Below, piece after piece: positions 60,443-64,000 of a stretch of DNA of 64,000 nt (positions within the stretch are counted from its first letter, which is position 1; each line of letters opens with the position of its first letter). The stretch is from the NCBI RefSeq assembly GCF_018449725.1, contig NZ_JAAVVC010000012.1, positions 149,936-213,935 on the forward strand, read 5' to 3'. Source of the stretch: Pseudomonas sp. dw_612. Lineage in GTDB: Bacteria > Pseudomonadota > Gammaproteobacteria > Pseudomonadales > Pseudomonadaceae. Position numbers and translations under genes: made by a program. A model generated the notes under the pieces. The model saw only the letters and a list, made by a program, of their open reading frames with translations. It did no database searches and was not told the DNA's origin.

Positions 60443-61059
60443 AGGGCTGGCTGCTGATCGCCTGCCTGATCGCTTTTCCGGCGATGGCCGACATCTATAC
60501 CTACGTCGACGCCCAAGGCAACCGGGTCTTCACCGACCAACCGCGCCCCGGCAACGCCAAACGTGTGCCGCTGGCCACCGGCAATCGCATGCCTGCCAAC
60601 CCGACCAAGGCAGCGCCGGTGATTGCCGCGCAAAAAAACGAAGAACAACCGCTGTTCCACTACGACATGCTACGGGTACTGGTGCCAGAACCCGACGCCA
60701 CGATCCGCAGCAGCGCTGGCGAGTTGATCGTCAGCGTTACCAGCGAACCCGGTCTGCAGCGTGGCCATCGCTACCGTTTGTTACTAGACGGCCAGCCCAC
60801 CGCCGAACCGGGTCTTAGTCCGGTGTTTGCTTTGAGCAATATCGATCGCGGCACGCATAACCTGTCGGTGGAAATCCTCGACGAACAGGGTCGCACCGTC
60901 GAGCGCACGGCCAATCAGCCGTTCCACATGCTGCGCATCTCGCTGGCGCAGAAGCGCAAGGTCAAGCCTTGCACCCTCACCGACTACGGCCAACGCCCGG
61001 AATGTCCGCTCCAAGACAAACCTCCCGAAGAAAAAAACCCCTTCCTGAAGTTCTTCTAA
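60439..61059 (+). CDS. DUF4124-domain periplasmic protein, second of two
   Basis: The protein has 206 residues. The start is TTG 60439 (MKGWLLIACLIAFPAMA), overlapping the previous stop as TTGA, so reinitiation is likely. The motif DIYTYVDAQGNRVFTDQPRPGNAKRV follows the signal peptide. The C-terminal sandwich (YDMLRVLVPEPDATIRSSAGELIVSV, HRYRLLLDGQPTAEPGLSPVFALSNIDRGTHNL) matches the first protein, showing a tandem duplication. Its tail has CTLTDYGQRPECPL with a Cys pair. The function is unknown. Confidence 0.87.
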   Translation: MKGWLLIACLIAFPAMADIYTYVDAQGNRVFTDQPRPGNAKRVPLATGNRMPANPTKAAPVIAAQKNEEQPLFHYDMLRVLVPEPDATIRSSAGELIVSVTSEPGLQRGHRYRLLLDGQPTAEPGLSPVFALSNIDRGTHNLSVEILDEQGRTVERTANQPFHMLRISLAQKRKVKPCTLTDYGQRPECPLQDKPPEEKNPFLKFF

Positions 61060-61075
61060 ACTCGTTCAGCTTTGC

Positions 61076-61090
61076 GCACTATATTGGTGC
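61076..61090 (+). promoter_or_regulatory. NtrC binding site upstream of ntrB
   Basis: GCACTATATTGGTGC fits the NtrC consensus GCACYANNNTGGTGC at 14 of 15 positions. A half site TTGCACC follows near 61098-61104. It lies about 140 bp before a candidate sigma-54 promoter. Confidence 0.78.
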
Positions 61091-61217
61091 AATAGGTTGC
61101 ACCATACCCACATCCAAGCCCATTTTGGTTCGAAAGTACCCGCTAAAGCTGGCAGAACGCCACGCGATCGAGCGTCAAACGCCCGTTTCAGGCTCTAAAC
61201 GCTTCTTTTCGGAGCTT

Positions 61218-61233
61218 TGGTTTGGTTTTTGCA
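61218..61233 (+). promoter_or_regulatory. Candidate sigma-54 promoter of ntrBC
   Basis: TGGTTTGGTTTTTGCA has GG and GC exactly 10 bases apart and a good TTGCA; the -24 element is poorer than at glnA. Start would be near 61244, 46 bp before ntrB. Confidence 0.5.
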
Positions 61234-61289
61234 TTTTCCCCGCATCAGCGCTTTATTCATGCGCGCGCCCTGCTCCAAAAGAGGTCCTG

Positions 61290-62375
61290 ATGACCATAAG
61301 CGACGCACTGCATCGACTGCTACTCGACAACCTGACCACCGCCACCATCCTGCTCGACGCCGAACTGCGCCTCGAGTACATGAACCCGGCGGCGGAAATG
61401 CTCCTGGCCATTAGCGGCCAGCGTAGCCATGGGCAGTTCATCAGTGAGTTGTTCACCGAATCCACCGAAGCGCTGAATTCTCTGCGCCAAGCGGTCGAGC
61501 AGGCGCACCCGTTCACCAAACGCGAAGCGATGCTCACCGCCCTCACCGGCCAGACCCTGACCGTCGATTACGCGGTCACGCCGATTCTGAGCAATGGCGA
61601 CACGATGCTGCTGCTGGAAGTGCATCCCCGTGACCGCTTGCTGCGGATCACCAAAGAAGAGGCGCAGCTGTCCAAGCAGGAAACCAGCAAGATGCTGGTG
61701 CGCGGCCTCGCTCACGAAATCAAGAACCCGCTGGGCGGGATTCGCGGCGCCGCACAATTGCTCGCCCGTGAGTTGCCGGAAGAAAGCCTGCGCGACTACA
61801 CCAACGTCATCATCGAAGAAGCCGACCGCCTGCGAAACCTCGTGGACCGGATGCTCGGCTCCAACAAACTGCCGTCCCTGGCCATGTGCAACATCCACGA
61901 AGTGCTGGAGCGGGTCAGTCAGTTGGTGGAAGCCGAAAGCCAGGGCTGCATCACCTTGGTGCGCGACTACGACCCGAGTATCCCCGACGTCCTGATCGAC
62001 CGTGAGCAAATGATCCAGGCCGTATTGAACATCGTGCGCAACGCGATGCAGGCCATCAGCAGCCAGAACGAGTTGCGCCTGGGCCGCATCAGTTTGCGCA
62101 CCCGCGCCATGCGCCAGTTCACCATCGGCCACGTGCGCCATCGCCTGGTGACCAAAATCGAGATCATCGACAACGGTCCGGGCATCCCTGCGGACTTGCA
62201 GGAAACCATCTTCTTTCCCATGGTCAGCGGCCGTCCGGACGGTACCGGGCTGGGCCTGGCCATTACCCAGAACATCATCAGCCAGCACCAGGGCTTGATC
62301 GAATGTGACAGCCACCCAGGCCACACCACTTTCTCGATCTTTCTGCCACTGGAACAAGGAGCCACATCGACATGA
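61290..62375 (+). CDS. ntrB: NtrB (GlnL), nitrogen sensor histidine kinase
   Basis: ATG 61290 (MTISDALHRLLLDN), after GAGG, gives 362 residues. It has an N-terminal PAS domain (TTATILLDAELRLEYMNPAAEMLLA) and no membrane helix, so it is cytoplasmic. The phospho-acceptor His142 is in LAHEIKNPLGG; the ATP domain has IVRNAMQAI (N box), DNGPGIPADL (G1) and GRPDGTGLGLAI (G2). It phosphorylates NtrC when nitrogen is short and is switched off by PII. Its stop overlaps ntrC by 4 bp. Confidence 0.97.
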   Translation: MTISDALHRLLLDNLTTATILLDAELRLEYMNPAAEMLLAISGQRSHGQFISELFTESTEALNSLRQAVEQAHPFTKREAMLTALTGQTLTVDYAVTPILSNGDTMLLLEVHPRDRLLRITKEEAQLSKQETSKMLVRGLAHEIKNPLGGIRGAAQLLARELPEESLRDYTNVIIEEADRLRNLVDRMLGSNKLPSLAMCNIHEVLERVSQLVEAESQGCITLVRDYDPSIPDVLIDREQMIQAVLNIVRNAMQAISSQNELRLGRISLRTRAMRQFTIGHVRHRLVTKIEIIDNGPGIPADLQETIFFPMVSGRPDGTGLGLAITQNIISQHQGLIECDSHPGHTTFSIFLPLEQGATST

Positions 62376-63808
62376 GCCGTAGTGAAACCGTGTGGATCGT
62401 CGATGACGACCGTTCAATCCGTTGGGTCCTGGAAAAAGCCTTGCAGCAAGAAGGCATGACCACGCAAAGCTTCGACAGCGCCGATGGCGTGATGAGCCGC
62501 CTGGCGCGCCAGCAGCCGGACGTGATCATCTCTGACATCCGTATGCCGGGTGCCAGCGGCCTGGACCTTTTGGCGCGGATTCGCGAACAACACCCACGGC
62601 TGCCGGTCATCATCATGACCGCTCACTCCGACCTCGACAGCGCGGTGGCCTCGTATCAGGGCGGCGCGTTTGAATACCTGCCCAAGCCGTTCGACGTCGA
62701 CGAAGCGGTGTCCCTGGTCAAGCGCGCCAACCAGCACGCTCAGGAACAGCAAGGCCTGGAAGTCCCGGTCGCCTTGACCCGTACCCCGGAAATCATCGGC
62801 GAAGCGCCGGCGATGCAGGAAGTGTTTCGCGCCATCGGACGCTTGAGCCACTCCAACATTACCGTGCTGATCAACGGCGAATCCGGCACTGGTAAAGAAC
62901 TGGTGGCCCACGCTCTGCACCGCCACAGTCCACGGGCGGCGTCGCCGTTCATTGCGCTGAACATGGCAGCGATCCCCAAAGACTTGATGGAATCCGAGCT
63001 GTTCGGCCATGAGAAAGGCGCATTCACCGGTGCGGCCAACCTGCGTCGCGGGCGCTTTGAGCAAGCTGACGGCGGCACGTTGTTCCTCGATGAAATCGGC
63101 GACATGCCGGCGGACACCCAGACCCGTTTGCTGCGGGTATTGGCCGATGGCGAGTTCTATCGCGTCGGCGGCCATACGCCGGTGAAGGTCGATGTGCGCA
63201 TCATCGCCGCGACCCACCAGAACCTGGAAACCCTGGTGCACGCCGGAAAATTCCGTGAGGACTTGTTCCATCGCCTCAACGTGATCCGCATCCACATCCC
63301 ACGGTTGTCGGACCGTCGCGAAGACATCCCGACCCTGGCCAAGCACTTCCTCGCCCGCGCCGCGCAAGAACTGGCGGTGGAACCGAAGCTGCTGAAAAGC
63401 GAAACCGAGGAATACCTGAAGAACCTGCCGTGGGGCGGCAACGTGCGTCAGTTGGAGAACACCTGCCGCTGGATCACGGTGATGGCTTCCGGTCGCGAAG
63501 TGCACATCAGCGACCTGCCACCGGAGCTGCTGAACCTGCCGCAGGATTCCGCGCCGGTGACCAACTGGGAGCAAGCGCTGCGCCAGTGGGCCGACCAGGC
63601 GCTGGCTCGTGGTCAGTCGAGTCTGCTGGACAGCGCCGTGCCGGCGTTCGAGCGGATCATGATTGAAACTGCCCTCAAGCACACCGCCGGCCGCCGCCGC
63701 GATGCTGCGGTTTTGCTCGGTTGGGGGCGTAATACCCTGACGCGCAAGATCAAGGAATTGGGTATGAAGGTTGATGGTGGGGATGATGATGAGGGGGAAG
63801 AGGGTTAA
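62372..63808 (+). CDS. ntrC: NtrC (GlnG), sigma-54 response regulator
   Basis: The protein has 478 residues. The receiver domain has WIVDDDRS and Asp55 (IISDIRMPG). The AAA+ domain has Walker A NGESGTGKE at 169-176, GAFTGA at 216-221 for sigma-54 contact, and the DGGTLFLDEIGDMP Walker B. A Fis-type helix-turn-helix closes the protein (DAAVLLGWGRNTLTRKIKELGM). It activates glnA and, with CbrB, hut genes in pseudomonads. The tail ends in an acidic GGDDDEGEEG run, a little unusual. Confidence 0.97.
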   Translation: MSRSETVWIVDDDRSIRWVLEKALQQEGMTTQSFDSADGVMSRLARQQPDVIISDIRMPGASGLDLLARIREQHPRLPVIIMTAHSDLDSAVASYQGGAFEYLPKPFDVDEAVSLVKRANQHAQEQQGLEVPVALTRTPEIIGEAPAMQEVFRAIGRLSHSNITVLINGESGTGKELVAHALHRHSPRAASPFIALNMAAIPKDLMESELFGHEKGAFTGAANLRRGRFEQADGGTLFLDEIGDMPADTQTRLLRVLADGEFYRVGGHTPVKVDVRIIAATHQNLETLVHAGKFREDLFHRLNVIRIHIPRLSDRREDIPTLAKHFLARAAQELAVEPKLLKSETEEYLKNLPWGGNVRQLENTCRWITVMASGREVHISDLPPELLNLPQDSAPVTNWEQALRQWADQALARGQSSLLDSAVPAFERIMIETALKHTAGRRRDAAVLLGWGRNTLTRKIKELGMKVDGGDDDEGEEG

Positions 63809-63845
63809 TCCCAATTCGCTCAAAGCCTCCGTCGTCTTCAAAAAC

Positions 63846-64000
63846 CAGCCCCTCACCCCAACCCTCTCCCCAAAGGGGAGAGGGTAAAGGGAGCCGATCT
63901 TCATGGCTTTCACATCCTGAGTTCGCCTCGATATCCCAGGTCGATGCAACTCGAAATAACTGAGTTCGCCTCGATATCCCAGGTCAATGCAACTCGAAAT
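63846..64000. repeat. Intergenic repeat, family III, copy 4, cut by the window edge
   Basis: It opens CCAGCCCCTCACCCCAACCC and contains the GGGGAGAGGGTAAAGGGAGC part seen in copy 2. From 63918 a 43-bp unit (TGAGTTCGCCTCGATATCCC ...) is repeated in tandem at 63961 with one base changed, a feature not seen in copies 1-3. Confidence 0.75.

Overview
The window looks like a stretch of a Pseudomonas chromosome, most likely the P. fluorescens group. The reasons are the pha, ubi, his-tat, opg, hut, fbp, typA-thiI-glnA and ntrBC gene order, the codon usage, and the dense Pseudomonas-type REP doublets. From memory, the order matches the PA5056-PA5125 part of P. aeruginosa PAO1; no alignment was run. 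Almost everything is core genome. The one clearly accessory item is a small toxin-antitoxin pair at 43.3-43.9 kb.

Region by region: (1) 0-5 kb, medium-chain-length polyhydroxyalkanoate (PHA) genes: the end of phaZ, phaC2 and phaD on +, converging on phaI-phaF on -, then a PHA-system small protein. (2) 5.2-8.2 kb, ubiE-ubiJ-ubiB for ubiquinone. (3) 8.2-11.2 kb, hisI-hisE-tatABC-rsmE. (4) 11.4-16.1 kb, an HBM-type chemoreceptor with a FliA-like promoter, facing a polar amino acid ABC transporter. (5) 16.6-22.6 kb, opgGH for periplasmic glucans and pip-dtd. (6) 22.7-24.7 kb, an HSL-family hydrolase and an orphan choline/betaine-type binding protein. (7) 25-40 kb, the complete histidine utilisation locus: hutU, an NCS1 permease, hutXWV, two HAL-family genes, hutI and hutG in one long leftward unit, then hutCD, with hutF divergent. 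(8) 40-45.5 kb, two small lipoproteins, a dCACHE amino acid chemoreceptor, the toxin-antitoxin pair, a DUF924 gene and fbp. (9) 45.8-53.6 kb, a coupled DUF2339/DUF3999 membrane pair and glgP. (10) 53.8-64 kb, a YkgJ protein, typA, thiI, glnA, two DUF4124 proteins and ntrB-ntrC.

Functional themes: nitrogen and histidine metabolism dominate. The hutU promoter region holds a very good sigma-54 -24/-12 element, with a HutC-type palindrome placed where transcription should start, so nitrogen/carbon activation and repression by HutC appear to meet at one spot. glnA and ntrBC also carry sigma-54 and NtrC-like sites. One HAL paralogue in the hut operon (28896-30419) lacks the Ala-Ser-Gly triad that forms the MIO cofactor and two more catalytic positions, yet its frame is intact; this is the best candidate for an undescribed function.

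The intergenic space is full of repeats. There are 12 REP doublets, six of which (all those in the outward-facing arrangement) are exactly 90 bp; three doublets of a second family; and three copies plus one truncated copy of a roughly 160-185 bp element. Three repeats and one hairpin punctuate the hut operon. I saw no rRNA, tRNA, CRISPR array, insertion sequence or prophage.
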